A stretch of DNA of 42,214 nt, taken from NCBI GenBank assembly GCA_938007965.1, contig CALLMH010000022.1, positions 1 through 42,214 of the forward strand, given 5' to 3'. The notes beneath the pieces are model-generated. The model was not told where the DNA came from. It did not search any database and was given only the letters and a program-made list of their open reading frames with translations. The DNA is from an uncultured Saprospiraceae bacterium (GTDB lineage: Bacteria > Bacteroidota > Bacteroidia > Chitinophagales > Saprospiraceae). The position numbers were made by a program, and so were the translations under genes. Positions 20,001 to 28,239 of this stretch are shown here, piece by piece (positions within the stretch are counted from its first letter, which is position 1; each line of letters begins with the position of its first letter).

Positions 20001-20301
20001 TTTGTTTGAGGTCGGTGATATCAGTATACACGATGATCTCGATCTTATCATTGATCCTATGTTCTAATATATTTTGAATTTCGTCGTGATTTAATTCTGC
20101 AATCTGGATTACAGGTTCTGCGATATTTCTTCCTTTTCCGTACCAGTATGTTATAAAATTATCTGTCTCGTATCGATTCCAATTATTGAAGTCATCGTGG
20201 TGTTGTACTCTATTTTTACCGAATTCTGTATTGATACTTTGCCCGTATAACACGGAGCCAAGAGTAAGGAATGATAGTAAAAATATGGAACGTAATATCA
20301 T
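17044..20301 (-). CDS. TolB-like beta-propeller / outer-membrane barrel protein with degenerate peptidase domain
   Basis: A 1085-aa envelope protein. Residues 1-20 (MILRSIFLLSFLTLGSVLYG) are a signal peptide. Residues ~25-290 resemble a gluzincin-type peptidase domain (DLPEWYKEGIISYCG), but where HExxH is expected the sequence reads NLERQIREGIA, so it is probably inactive. About 290-640 is a WD40/TolB-like propeller (repeats such as IAWHPNGKELSIVYEH, ILFSSNRKRDHIF). The last ~350 residues alternate as beta-strands and end SPKLHFSIGMDF, as in outer-membrane barrels. It probably sits in the outer membrane with the propeller in the periplasm. Its role is unknown; no Tol-Pal genes adjoin it. Confidence 0.85.
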   Translation of the reverse strand: MILRSIFLLSFLTLGSVLYGQSINTEFGKNRVQHHDDFNNWNRYETDNFITYWYGKGRNIAEPVIQIAELNHDEIQNILEHRINDKIEIIVYTDITDLKQSNIGAEDIFTSKAGTTTIVGSKMFVYFDGNHNNLERQIREGIASVYLSAMLFGDNFQEIVQNAVLLDLPEWYKEGIISYCGVYWDHLRDDELRDILHQNEKYKDFKKLAEDYPRIAGHSMWFYLDQNYGKSSISNLLYLTRITRNLNNALLSVFSNDIDAIADEWAYYYQQHFDNEIDKFSKGDEEHMLDLKNRDYVPVSNFKLSNSGTHLAYAYNEIGKYKIRIKDLETQKEKTIFKYGHKNAIQATDYNYPLIAWHPNGKELSIVYEHKDVLKLRKYNLEADQYIEQLLPPDIQRVFSISYRDNFRYIISANTNGYSDLYHYNSQNRQYKAITDDFYDDLDAEVVELDGKEGILFSSNRKRDHIFKVEYDTILPTGQFDLFFYDLEADDQSVKRLTKTQNIDERYPYEINSNKVAYLSSENGVTNRYVVSTVDPSSYYAVSNKDRNIIRHHAIPGSEIHAYTYYRDGSYDVYIENVDWDTPVITFNTRYNNRELAGSVEDKDEVFIPYAPENLEEEMQDGFKFQSRFEDPERLEPITKRGEIRKNNKSIFSTIIVDEEDKKDDQLTEFVYSRVTASQLKFRLDNFTTKLDNEVLFEGLESFTGNSDELLLNPMGFLMKGTMKDIFEDYILEAGARYPLSFNGSEYFMTFDNRKKLIDRRYALYRRSQTEIIDENSFPSERAKKVSILGMYQLKYPFTIYRSLRATSSLRFDNFYSQSVNEETFGNPVSSEKRLIFKLEYIYDNTIDFAINIKHGTRYKIYAEAINEFNIDVVDGFEFDLSDGFTNILGFDARHYIPLFRYSVVALRAAGAMSLGNKRNLYYLGGINNSLYNGFEDNIGIPEEDFAYKTNVFQLRGFDANIRNGTSYALINAEARLPLFRYFMGNFGGSNFLRNLQFTLFYDVGTAWHGSSPYSDANPLNTITITSPPVLDLTVRYFRDPLVMGYGAGLRMRLFGYFLRFDYATGVETRRTQSPKLHFSIGMDF

Positions 20302-20760
20302 ATAAGATCTTGTTGATAATCGAAATCAATCTACAAAATAGAAAAATCAAACTTTTGATTATAGTATTATTGATTTTTTAATCGAAAAGGTCTTTTTGGG
20401 ACTGTTTTCGAATTATTTGGATTCTATTTTATCTACTTAATTATACACTTGAATCGTATGAGGCCGTTAGGAGCTATACATACAGTGATTTATAGTTTTA
20501 GATCATCTGATTTTGGCTTGATATATCGCTCCTGTGTATTGATTTTTCCCGTCTATTAATTCTGATTCGTTGCCTAAGATGATTGTATTTTTTTAAGCTT
20601 GACTTCTTGTCGTGATGCTTTATATATGGAAACATCCAGCTGTATAATCAGGTCTAGAAAACATAGAAAACGAAATCACGAATTACACCTTCATCAGGCA
20701 CACAACCATCCAAGTCCCTAAATAATACTATCTTGTCCACCTAAAAAATATACATAATAG
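20302..20760. other. 459-bp divergent intergenic region
   Basis: An AT-rich spacer between the 1085-aa envelope gene (minus) and the MBL-fold gene (plus). It contains AATCAATAAT-like runs and an inverted CAAACTTTTG-type repeat near 20348, but I see no credible ORF, RNA gene or consensus promoter pair. Confidence 0.55.
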
Positions 20761-22170
20761 ATGAAAGTAAAGTTTTGTGGAGCAGCACAGTTTGTAACAG
20801 GAAGTAGTCACTTGATTACACTCGATGATGGATATAAGATACTTCTAGATTGTGGTTTATTTCAGGGAAAAGGCCGTCATATCTGGGATTATAACAACAA
20901 TTGGAATTTCACCCCTGCGGATATAGACTGTCTGATCTTGTCCCATGCTCATATAGATCATACGGGTAGGGTGCCGAAGCTGGTACAGGACGGATTTACA
21001 GGAGATATCCACTGTACACATGCTACTCGAAGTCTATGTACGATCATGCTACTCGATAGTGCTAAGATACAAGAAAGAGATGTGGAGTGGCACAATAAGA
21101 AAATTCTAAAAAAACGAAGAAAAGACCTTACGAAGATTAGAAAACCGCTCTATACTAGCGAGATCGTAGGACCTACATTGGAGCTATTCATAGGTTATAA
21201 TTACAATAGATGGCACAGGATCAACGAGAAGGTGTCTGTCATGTTCAAAGATGCAGGTCATATTCTAGGTAGTGCCAGTGTGACACTCAAGATCACTGAA
21301 AACGGAAAGGTTAGATACGTAGGATTTACGGGAGATATTGGAAGACCAGATCGACCTATTCTCAGAAGTCCTCAGCAGATGCCAGAGGTAGAATATCTAA
21401 TATGCGAATCTACTTATGGAGACAAAGACCACCAGCTGCCACCTGAGCAGTCAGAAGAGTTCCTAGAGATATTAAGAGAGACTTGTATTGAAAAGAAAGG
21501 AAAGCTCATCGTCCCTGCTTTTAGTGTAGGAAGGACGCAAGAGATCGTCTATATGCTCGATAAGTTGGAATCTGCGGGTCTACTTCCAAAGCTTCCTATC
21601 TATGTCGATAGTCCACTAGCTGTAAATGCGACTATGATATTCGGCCAGCATCCAGAGTGCTTCGACAATGAATTGAACGAATACTTGCTCATTGATGATA
21701 ACCCGTTCGGATTTAATGACCTAAACTATATCAGAGACGTAAAAGACTCAAAAGCGCTAAACGATACGGACGAACCATGCGTAATCATCAGTTCGTCTGG
21801 GATGATGAATGCGGGCCGTGTAAAGCATCATTTATTCAACAATATCGAAAACGAAAAGAATACTTTCTTGATAGTGGGGTATTGTTCTCCAGATACTCCA
21901 GGAGGGATGCTTAGAGAGGGAGTAGAAAGCATCAAGCTATTCGGCGAGTGGAAAATGGTGAAAGCCGACGTCAAAATAATGGATTCATTTTCTGCGCATG
22001 GAGATAGAAATGAGATGCACGATTTCATCTCAAATCAAAAAGATGTGAAGAAGATATTCTTGGTCCACGGAGAACTAGATCGACAAGAAAAATGGAAATC
22101 GTTTCTCAACGAAAAAGGATTCAAAGATGTAGAGATACCTGCAGAGGGAGACGAATTTGATTTGGTGTAG
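20761..22170 (+). CDS. MBL-fold beta-CASP hydrolase, RNase J/CPSF73-like
   Basis: A 469-aa cytoplasmic metallo-hydrolase. The zinc motif HAHIDH (H62, H64, D66, H67) lies in the N-terminal MBL domain, with another histidine in DAGHILGSA and aspartate in GFTGDIGRPDRP. The beta-CASP part includes AFSVGRTQEIVYML, SSSGMMNAGRVKHHL and the C-terminal histidine in VHGELDRQ. Relatives cleave or trim RNA, as CPSF73 and archaeal and bacterial homologues do. It lacks the RNase J C-terminal domain. Gene order gives no further clue; the convergent cysteine desulfurase lies 62 bp away. Confidence 0.94.
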   Translation: MKVKFCGAAQFVTGSSHLITLDDGYKILLDCGLFQGKGRHIWDYNNNWNFTPADIDCLILSHAHIDHTGRVPKLVQDGFTGDIHCTHATRSLCTIMLLDSAKIQERDVEWHNKKILKKRRKDLTKIRKPLYTSEIVGPTLELFIGYNYNRWHRINEKVSVMFKDAGHILGSASVTLKITENGKVRYVGFTGDIGRPDRPILRSPQQMPEVEYLICESTYGDKDHQLPPEQSEEFLEILRETCIEKKGKLIVPAFSVGRTQEIVYMLDKLESAGLLPKLPIYVDSPLAVNATMIFGQHPECFDNELNEYLLIDDNPFGFNDLNYIRDVKDSKALNDTDEPCVIISSSGMMNAGRVKHHLFNNIENEKNTFLIVGYCSPDTPGGMLREGVESIKLFGEWKMVKADVKIMDSFSAHGDRNEMHDFISNQKDVKKIFLVHGELDRQEKWKSFLNEKGFKDVEIPAEGDEFDLV

Positions 22171-22232
22171 TGTAGATGGCAGTAACTTCTGTATGATTCT
22201 CACAAAAGGGAAGAAAAGATGATGTGGATCCC

Positions 22233-23441
22233 CTACAAATTATCCACATCTACACCATCTTTGAATAGTTCCCATATAGGGTTTTTGTCTCTCATTTTGA
22301 TTACTCCATTTTTGACGAGGGTTATCGTACGATCGATTTCTTCTTCTGTGGTGAATCTGCCTAAACTAAACCGTACAGAGCTATGCGCCATGCCTTCGCT
22401 GAGTCCTAGAGCCATAAGTACATGTGACGGATCTATGGATGCAGAAGTACATGCAGATCCCGTGGCGAGGGCAACACTTTGGTTGAATGTAGCCATCAGA
22501 CCTTCGCTTTCTATATATCTGAATGCCAGATTGGTCACATGAGGCAGTCTATTGTCGACGTCGCCATTGACATATGTTTCTTCTATCGTGAGAAGTGCGT
22601 TTTCTAGTTTGTCTCTCAATGCTGATAATCGGGGTGCTTCGGCGAGCATTTCTTTTGCACATATCTCAGCTGCTGCTCCAAATCCTACGATTCCGGGCAC
22701 GTTCAATGTGCCTGATCTCATTGATCTTTCGTGTCCTCCTCCGTTGATTTGTTCGCTGACTTTTACTCTGGGGTTTTTACTACATACGTACAGTGCTCCT
22801 ACTCCTTTTGGTCCGTACATCTTATGCGCTGTAAAGGCCAATAAGTGCACGCCCACTTCTTTCGGGTCAAGGGGAATTTTGCCCACAGCTTGTGTGGCAT
22901 CACTCATGAGTAGGACTCCTTTTCGGTGGCAGATATCCCCTATGGCCTTCATAGGTTGGATTACGCCTATTTCATTATTGGCCCACATTATGGATACTAA
23001 TACGGTCTTATCGGTGATGGCGTTTTCTAAGGCTATTAGATCTACGAGACCATTTTTATCTACGTCAAGATATGTAACTTCGGCACCAGCCCGCTCTAGT
23101 TTTTCGCATGTGTCGAGTACAGCCTTGTGCTCTGATTTTAAGGTGATGATGTGATTGCCAGATCTATGATATAATTCTATGATTCCTTTCAAAGCGAGGT
23201 TGTCAGATTCTGTAGCACCACTGGTAAATACGATCTCCTTAGGATCTACATGGATCAAATCGGCGATTTGTTTTCTTGCTATTTTGACCGCCTCTTCTGC
23301 TTCCCAACCGAAGGCATGACTCCTGCTTGCAGCATTACCTGGTATATCATAGAAGTAAGGCAGCATCTTATCCACCACTCTAGGGTCAGTAGGAGTTGTC
23401 GCATTATAATCTAGGTAGATGAGTTTATTTTCTCTTTTCAT
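22233..23441 (-). CDS. cysteine desulfurase, IscS/NifS type
   Basis: A 402-aa PLP enzyme that takes sulfur from cysteine for Fe-S clusters and tRNA thiolation. The PLP lysine is K207 in FTAHKMYGPKG, and the catalytic cysteine C331 lies in SACTSASIDPSHVL, the class I (IscS-like) active loop. The N-terminus IYLDYNATTPTDP is canonical. No iscU, iscA or regulator gene is adjacent, so it is likely unlinked from an isc operon here. NifS versus IscS naming cannot be settled, so the symbol is left blank. Confidence 0.95.
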   Translation of the reverse strand: MKRENKLIYLDYNATTPTDPRVVDKMLPYFYDIPGNAASRSHAFGWEAEEAVKIARKQIADLIHVDPKEIVFTSGATESDNLALKGIIELYHRSGNHIITLKSEHKAVLDTCEKLERAGAEVTYLDVDKNGLVDLIALENAITDKTVLVSIMWANNEIGVIQPMKAIGDICHRKGVLLMSDATQAVGKIPLDPKEVGVHLLAFTAHKMYGPKGVGALYVCSKNPRVKVSEQINGGGHERSMRSGTLNVPGIVGFGAAAEICAKEMLAEAPRLSALRDKLENALLTIEETYVNGDVDNRLPHVTNLAFRYIESEGLMATFNQSVALATGSACTSASIDPSHVLMALGLSEGMAHSSVRFSLGRFTTEEEIDRTITLVKNGVIKMRDKNPIWELFKDGVDVDNL

Positions 23442-23664
23442 TTATATTTTAGATCTAGTTACAAATATAAGTCTCTATCTTAAATGGTTAGGGTAACACA
23501 ATCCTAAAATATACAGTCAACACCAAAATGCTATATCATGGATTCAATAATTCGAGGGATTTAATAAAAATATAGATTGACAGAACTAAATCTGGAATGC
23601 ATCAAAAACGACATCAAGAAATGTACCTTAGGCGAGGAGTGTGTCAATAGTCATCAAATATAAC

Positions 23665-23672
23665 TACCTTTG
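23665..23672 (+). promoter_or_regulatory. candidate -7 element for the small protein/RluA pair
   Basis: TACCTTTG matches TAnnTTTG, placing transcription near 23679, about 31 nt before the 46-aa ORF. The -33 region (GTGTC) is only a partial match. Confidence 0.45.
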
Positions 23673-23709
23673 TGACACTAAATTTTTAGCCTATTCATAA
23701 ACTTGAGGG

Positions 23710-23850
23710 ATGAAATATATAATTCTCATAGCAATCATATACGGGGTATATCGAGTATCAGAAGTAGCAAAACTATCCGCCGCTAAAAAATCTCAGGAGC
23801 TAAATCAAGAAAAGGACGAAGGATTCACTGACTATGAAGAAATAGATTAA
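23710..23850 (+). CDS. 46-aa membrane-anchored small protein, DUF4834-like
   Basis: An ATG...TAA frame of 46 codons. Residues 2-13 are hydrophobic (KYIILIAIIYGVY), followed by a mixed helix (RVSEVAKLSAAKKSQELNQ) and an acidic end, DEGFTDYEEID. The small membrane proteins of the DUF4834 family in Bacteroidota combine an N-terminal membrane segment with a tail ending like GEYVDYEEI; this looks like a short version. It starts 37 bp downstream of a -7 element and ends 3 bp before the RluA-type gene, so the two are almost certainly one operon. Function unknown. Confidence 0.6.
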   Translation: MKYIILIAIIYGVYRVSEVAKLSAAKKSQELNQEKDEGFTDYEEID

Positions 23851-23853
23851 ACT

Positions 23854-24528
23854 ATGCAAGACTTTTTTGAGATATCTGACCTTATTGTAGATAACAATAA
23901 TCAATATATAGTAGCACTAAAGCTACCGGGAATGCCGTGCGTACTAGATAAATCAGGAGATAAGAATCTCAAAAACTTACTAGAATCTTATGCTAAGCAT
24001 GATCTTCATATAATCAATAGGATCGATCGACCTGTAAGTGGACTGGCTCTATTTGCAAAGAATACTACAGCGGCAAATTTCTTTACAGAACAGATAAAAG
24101 AAAAGAAAATCCGAAAATCATATCTAGCCATAGTAGAAGGCAAACCCAAAGAATCATCAGGTGAGTTGGCGGATTATCTCATAAAAACAAAAAGTAATAA
24201 ATCTGTAGTAGGCAAGAAGTCTGATAAGGACTCAAAAGAAGCTAGGTTGAAGTTTGAAACGGTGCTAGAACTAGATAATTACACGATCTTAAAAATCGAA
24301 CTCATTACCGGGAGATTCCATCAGATACGTAGTCAACTGTCACACTATGGATGCCCGATAAAAGGCGACGTTAAATATGGCGCCAGAAGAAAAAACAAAG
24401 ACAGAAGCATCTATCTTCATGCTTACGAATTGTCATTCAGACATCCAGTATCTTTGGACTATAAGAGGCATAAGGTAGCACCAAATCCAAATGACAGCCT
24501 CTGGAAATTAGTTCCTAAAAACATATAA
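23854..24528 (+). CDS. RluA-family pseudouridine synthase
   Basis: Isomerises specific uridines in rRNA or tRNA to pseudouridine. The 224-aa protein lacks an S4 domain, as in the small RluA/TruC-like subgroup. The catalytic aspartate is D58 in INRIDRPVSGLALFAK (the HRLD motif, with Asn for His and Ile for Leu). RKSYLAIVEG and the RFHQIRSQLSHYGCPIKGD block near 155-175 are the other core motifs. The target uridine cannot be named from sequence. It follows the 46-aa ORF by 3 bp. Confidence 0.92.
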   Translation: MQDFFEISDLIVDNNNQYIVALKLPGMPCVLDKSGDKNLKNLLESYAKHDLHIINRIDRPVSGLALFAKNTTAANFFTEQIKEKKIRKSYLAIVEGKPKESSGELADYLIKTKSNKSVVGKKSDKDSKEARLKFETVLELDNYTILKIELITGRFHQIRSQLSHYGCPIKGDVKYGARRKNKDRSIYLHAYELSFRHPVSLDYKRHKVAPNPNDSLWKLVPKNI

Positions 24529-24643
24529 TTTCTTTTTTTTATAAAACGTACTGGCGGCCAATTTGGCAATACGAGAAGTTTTTCCGTTATTTATGCATTA
24601 TAATTTAATGTTATTTATAAATAACTGAAAGTCAAGCAATAAA

Positions 24644-25300
24644 TTGAGAGATTCATATACACACAAGGGATTAAGGGCCAAATTAGTTACTACATTGCGT
24701 CAGAAAGGAATACAAAACGAGCGCATATTAAGTGCCTTTATGAATATTCCAAGGCATCTATTTTTGGATACTGCATTTGCAAAGTGGGCATATACAGACG
24801 TAGCATTTCCCATAGACGCCGATCAGACGATATCCCAACCGTACACAGTAGCATTTCAGACGAACTTGTTGGAGTTGAAAGGAACAGAGAGAGTATTGGA
24901 AATAGGCACTGGAAGTGGATTCCAAGCGTGTGTATTGTCTTATCTAGGAGTAAAAGTATATACCATAGAAAGGCAAGAAAAATTATTTCGCAAAACAGAA
25001 AGAATGCTCAATCAACTTGGTTTTGGCAGGATTAGAACCTTGCTGGGAGATGGATATAAAGGATCACCAAGATTTGCAAAATTCGATAGGATATTGGTCA
25101 CTTGCGGCGCACCATATGTTCCACAAGATTTACTCGATCAGTTGAATATCGGTGGTATGATGGTCATCCCATTAGGAGAGGGCGAATGTCAGAGAATGAT
25201 GAGGATAACAAAGCTGGCTGATGATAGATTCGAAAACGAAGATTTTGGGGAATTTAAATTTGTACCTTTCCTTCAAGGAATAAATAGAGTGTCTATCTAA
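24644..25300 (+). CDS. pcm: protein-L-isoaspartate O-methyltransferase
   Basis: Repairs isoaspartyl residues in aged proteins by SAM-dependent methylation. The 218-aa protein carries the N-terminal block RHLFLDTAFAKWAYTDVAFP, then IDADQTISQPYTVAFQ, and the SAM-binding glycine motif LEIGTGSGFQA, followed by GGMMVIPLGEG. I choose the TTG at 24644 because it yields the family's usual opening MRDSYTHKGLRAKLV; the upstream ATG at 24608 is in the same frame but stops after six codons. The next gene, an exported barrel protein, begins 24 bp downstream and is probably co-transcribed. Confidence 0.94.
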   Translation: MRDSYTHKGLRAKLVTTLRQKGIQNERILSAFMNIPRHLFLDTAFAKWAYTDVAFPIDADQTISQPYTVAFQTNLLELKGTERVLEIGTGSGFQACVLSYLGVKVYTIERQEKLFRKTERMLNQLGFGRIRTLLGDGYKGSPRFAKFDRILVTCGAPYVPQDLLDQLNIGGMMVIPLGEGECQRMMRITKLADDRFENEDFGEFKFVPFLQGINRVSI

Positions 25301-25324
25301 GTTGTAAAAACCCAATAACTACTC

Positions 25325-26149
25325 ATGAAGTATATTTTATTAATGATATTCATGGCGATAACATGTAGCTGCTTGGGTCAAGATCAAGAGGAAAAGAATG
25401 TCACTATTTATACATTAGAAGATGAAGTATTTTTTGGAAAGCTACTTTCTATCTCTTCGGATTCTCTGGTAATAGATCATCAGGAGTTTGGGATATTAAG
25501 AGTGGCCAGGTCGGATATCAAGACACTATATGATGGAAAACGACAGACACAAAGTACCAACGCCCTGTCCGAGCCCTATTATGTGCCGACAGGAATAGCC
25601 AATGGTGAAGGAAATCATTATTATAGAAATTACGCTCTTTTTGGCAACAACTTTTCATATGGAGTGAATGACCATATGGATATATCTTTTGGGTTCGAGA
25701 CAGCCTCATTACTTCTCAATAATTCTTCTTTTTCACTCCCCATAACACAGTTAGGTATAAGATTTAGTGGAAGTATAGCGGAGAATTTTCATTTGGGTTT
25801 TTCAACGAGAGCTTTGTTTAATGCTGACGGAGGGGTAGTATTGGTTTCGGTTCCATTTACTGTGGGAGGTAAGAGGACCAACTTTACATTCGCACCTACA
25901 GCAGCATTACTGATAGGAGAAGATGACAGAGATTTCACAGCTCTATTTAACGCCAGTATAGCATTATCGAGAAAGCTACGATTGATTACAGATGGATTGT
26001 ACACAGAAGGAATATTGTTGGGGACTACGATGTTAGAGATAACAACCAATTCTAGGCCAGTAATATGTCTAGGAATTATATATACTAACGGTTTTAATTT
26101 ATTACCTAATGCTTCGATAACGATACCATTCGGAAAAAAAGCAAAATAA
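25325..26149 (+). CDS. exported protein with Sm-like N-domain and beta-barrel-like C-part
   Basis: A 274-aa protein. The N-terminus MKYILLMIFMAITCSCLGQ is a signal peptide, cut either after GQ or at a cysteine as a lipoprotein. Residues ~25-75 (VTIYTLEDEVFFGKLLSI, DSLVIDHQEFGILRVARSDI) look like the small beta-domain found at the start of some Bacteroidota outer-membrane proteins. The remainder alternates in short strands (FSYGVNDHMDISFGFETA, FHLGFSTRALFNADG) and ends TIPFGKKAK, like an outer-membrane barrel. I do not recognise a named family. It lies 24 bp after pcm. Confidence 0.75.
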   Translation: MKYILLMIFMAITCSCLGQDQEEKNVTIYTLEDEVFFGKLLSISSDSLVIDHQEFGILRVARSDIKTLYDGKRQTQSTNALSEPYYVPTGIANGEGNHYYRNYALFGNNFSYGVNDHMDISFGFETASLLLNNSSFSLPITQLGIRFSGSIAENFHLGFSTRALFNADGGVVLVSVPFTVGGKRTNFTFAPTAALLIGEDDRDFTALFNASIALSRKLRLITDGLYTEGILLGTTMLEITTNSRPVICLGIIYTNGFNLLPNASITIPFGKKAK

Positions 26150-26548
26150 AAATCAACGGTTCGAAAAAGTTAAAATTACTCCTGTACCGACTATATATCT
26201 TTGACTTTCAGTGTTTTTTAGTATATTTAAATTGTTGAATACGTTCAATTGTTTGTAACTCCCTTCACAGTGCTTGCAGTATATACGATGTGTTTTTTCA
26301 GATGTGCATTCATTTAGAAATGAGATTGATATTAACAGAGGAGATTTCTTTATTTAATGGTTTTTTGTCAAGACAATAATTATTATTTCTTCTAAAGAAG
26401 GTTGTCAATTAAGTTATTTCAATTAATTTGGCATCTTAATTTTGCTTAATCGTACATCAATCAGCAAGTTATATTTTGAGTTATCCTAAACGACAATAGT
26501 TTAGGTATTAAAACCCATTTTAGGCATAATTTTTTCTTAAGATTAGAT
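26150..26548. other. 399-bp intergenic region
   Basis: Two unsupported -7-like boxes are visible: TATCTTTG at 26196-26203 and TAATTTTG at 26437-26444; the second could serve the downstream TPR gene but neither has a good -33 partner. A short hairpin TTGTC/GACAA lies near 26366-26377. I see no ORF or terminator. Confidence 0.5.
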
Positions 26549-27589
26549 ATGGATCAAGAATTTCAAAAGATATATTTTAAGACAATCGTTCAAGGTAGAT
26601 TGGAGTTTGGCACTGCCAAGAGTTTCGATAAGGTGTACAAGATGTTTGTCCAGAGATCAGAGCAATATCATAAGAATCAAGTTATATTTACAGAAGATGA
26701 GTTGTTCGATGAGGCAAAGTTGACGATGGAGATACCTCGATTTGTAGGGCAGATATCAGAGAAAGTATACAAGAATACGATCATGTTATTGACCTATTGT
26801 TCTCAGTTTGCAGTAACTGGTTCTATACGAGCTTGGATGTCAGATGGAGGCAAAATCATGCATTATAATCTGATGGAGCCGGTAAGTGATAAGGTGGCAG
26901 TTAGATCATTTCTCAAGGGGCGTAAACTCGTCAAACAGAAAGGAAAAGAAGAAGAAGCGATATCATTGCTCAATAAGGCGATCGAGAAATATGACCGTCA
27001 TGCACAAGCATACGAAAGAAGAGCGAAAGTATGTTTTCTTATGAAAAACTATCATGATGCTCTGCGCGATTATACAAAAGCGATTGGCATAGATCCTACT
27101 ATACCTACTGCCTTCTTCGGACGTGCGAGGATACATAAGATCAATAAAGATTGGGAATTAGCTATAGAAGACTTCAATCAGACGCTGAAGAAATCAATAG
27201 CACTACAACCGATATATTGGAAGGCAAGAAAGTTGAAAGCTGAGTGTCATATCAAACTAAAACAATATGATCTTGCTGAATTTGACTTGAAACTATACTC
27301 GAACAGAAAATTTGGAGAGGACGATATCAATAACAAATATGTACGTTGGGCATTGTTCCAGTACGGAAGCATGCTAATCCAAAGAGAGGAATTTGTAGAG
27401 GCGATCGTTCAGCTTAATAAAGCACTAGAAACACCTCAACAACCTACATCTGACATCAAAGATGCTGAGATATATAGAATGAGAGGAATAGCAAAAAAAG
27501 GAGCTGGAAAAAATGGCTATCTGAAAGACATCAAAGATGCAGTAAAGTTGGGCGATAAAAAAGCTAAGACACTGTTGGCATCTTTTTGA
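26549..27589 (+). CDS. TPR-repeat protein
   Basis: A 346-aa cytoplasmic protein without signal peptide. Residues 1-115 form an N-terminal region I do not recognise (FKTIVQGRLEFGTAKSFDKV). From about 125 onward tetratricopeptide repeats are clear: EEAISLLNKAIEKYDRHAQA, YERRAKVCFLMKNYHDALRD, FFGRARIHKINKDWELAIED, and two or three more degenerate units to the end. TPRs scaffold protein-protein contacts. The downstream gene begins 57 bp on, then era, so it may belong to the same transcription unit; that link is inference. Confidence 0.85.
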   Translation: MDQEFQKIYFKTIVQGRLEFGTAKSFDKVYKMFVQRSEQYHKNQVIFTEDELFDEAKLTMEIPRFVGQISEKVYKNTIMLLTYCSQFAVTGSIRAWMSDGGKIMHYNLMEPVSDKVAVRSFLKGRKLVKQKGKEEEAISLLNKAIEKYDRHAQAYERRAKVCFLMKNYHDALRDYTKAIGIDPTIPTAFFGRARIHKINKDWELAIEDFNQTLKKSIALQPIYWKARKLKAECHIKLKQYDLAEFDLKLYSNRKFGEDDINNKYVRWALFQYGSMLIQREEFVEAIVQLNKALETPQQPTSDIKDAEIYRMRGIAKKGAGKNGYLKDIKDAVKLGDKKAKTLLASF

Positions 27590-27646
27590 TAACTTCTGTG
27601 TTTATCCTTTTCATATGTAACCGGACCATACAATCATATTTAGCAT

Positions 27647-28231
27647 ATGCATGACATAGAGCCATACTATAAGTGGAGAGAGTATTATGTAGCTTCCGAA
27701 GATAGAGAATCCCCATTCTACGGGAAGGTCTACGATGAATTTACATTTAGCAATAAGGTTTATAATTATTTTATACACCCACAGTGGGATGACTTCGGTT
27801 CACTGACATTATACTCTAAGGTTTTATTCGTAGATTATAATGAAGGTATCGCCATGATAGAGCTCATAGGAGAGTGGAATGACGCCATAGGAAATGACAT
27901 AATGTTTCTAAAAAGAGAAATCGTAGATCACCTTCTGCGTAGAGACGTATCCAAGTTTATCATTTTCTGTGATAATGTATTGAACTTCCATGGTGATGAT
28001 GACAGTTACTATGAAGAATGGTACGAGGATACATCTGACGAAGGAGGATGGATAACATTCGTAAACGTACAAGAACATGTGCTACAAGAGATGGAAAATA
28101 GTCGACTACAATATTATGTTAATCTGGGATCGAACTATAACAATATTAACTGGAGACACAAAGCACCAATACTCGCTATCGGACAAGTACTCAGCGCTAT
28201 GAATGCGGCTACCAAACAACTCAGATATTAA
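27647..28231 (+). CDS. conserved hypothetical protein upstream of era
   Basis: A 194-aa soluble protein rich in aromatic and acidic residues (YYKWREYYVASEDRESPFYG near the start, DDDSYYEEWYEDTSDEGGW near 120). No signal peptide, membrane segment or catalytic motif is evident. It ends 8 bp before era, so the two are surely co-transcribed and probably coupled. I do not recognise a named domain. Its position suggests a role near ribosome assembly or cell-cycle control, but that rests on context only. Confidence 0.82.
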   Translation: MHDIEPYYKWREYYVASEDRESPFYGKVYDEFTFSNKVYNYFIHPQWDDFGSLTLYSKVLFVDYNEGIAMIELIGEWNDAIGNDIMFLKREIVDHLLRRDVSKFIIFCDNVLNFHGDDDSYYEEWYEDTSDEGGWITFVNVQEHVLQEMENSRLQYYVNLGSNYNNINWRHKAPILAIGQVLSAMNAATKQLRY

Positions 28232-28239
28232 AACTTTGT

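Noticed and set aside
22552-23154. Plus-strand 200-codon ORF opposite the cysteine desulfurase
   Set aside because: It is the antisense shadow of a well-supported desulfurase gene and has no recognisable protein features.
24608-24628. ATG at 24608 as the pcm start
   Set aside because: In frame with pcm but followed by TGA after six codons; TTG at 24644 gives the usual N-terminus.
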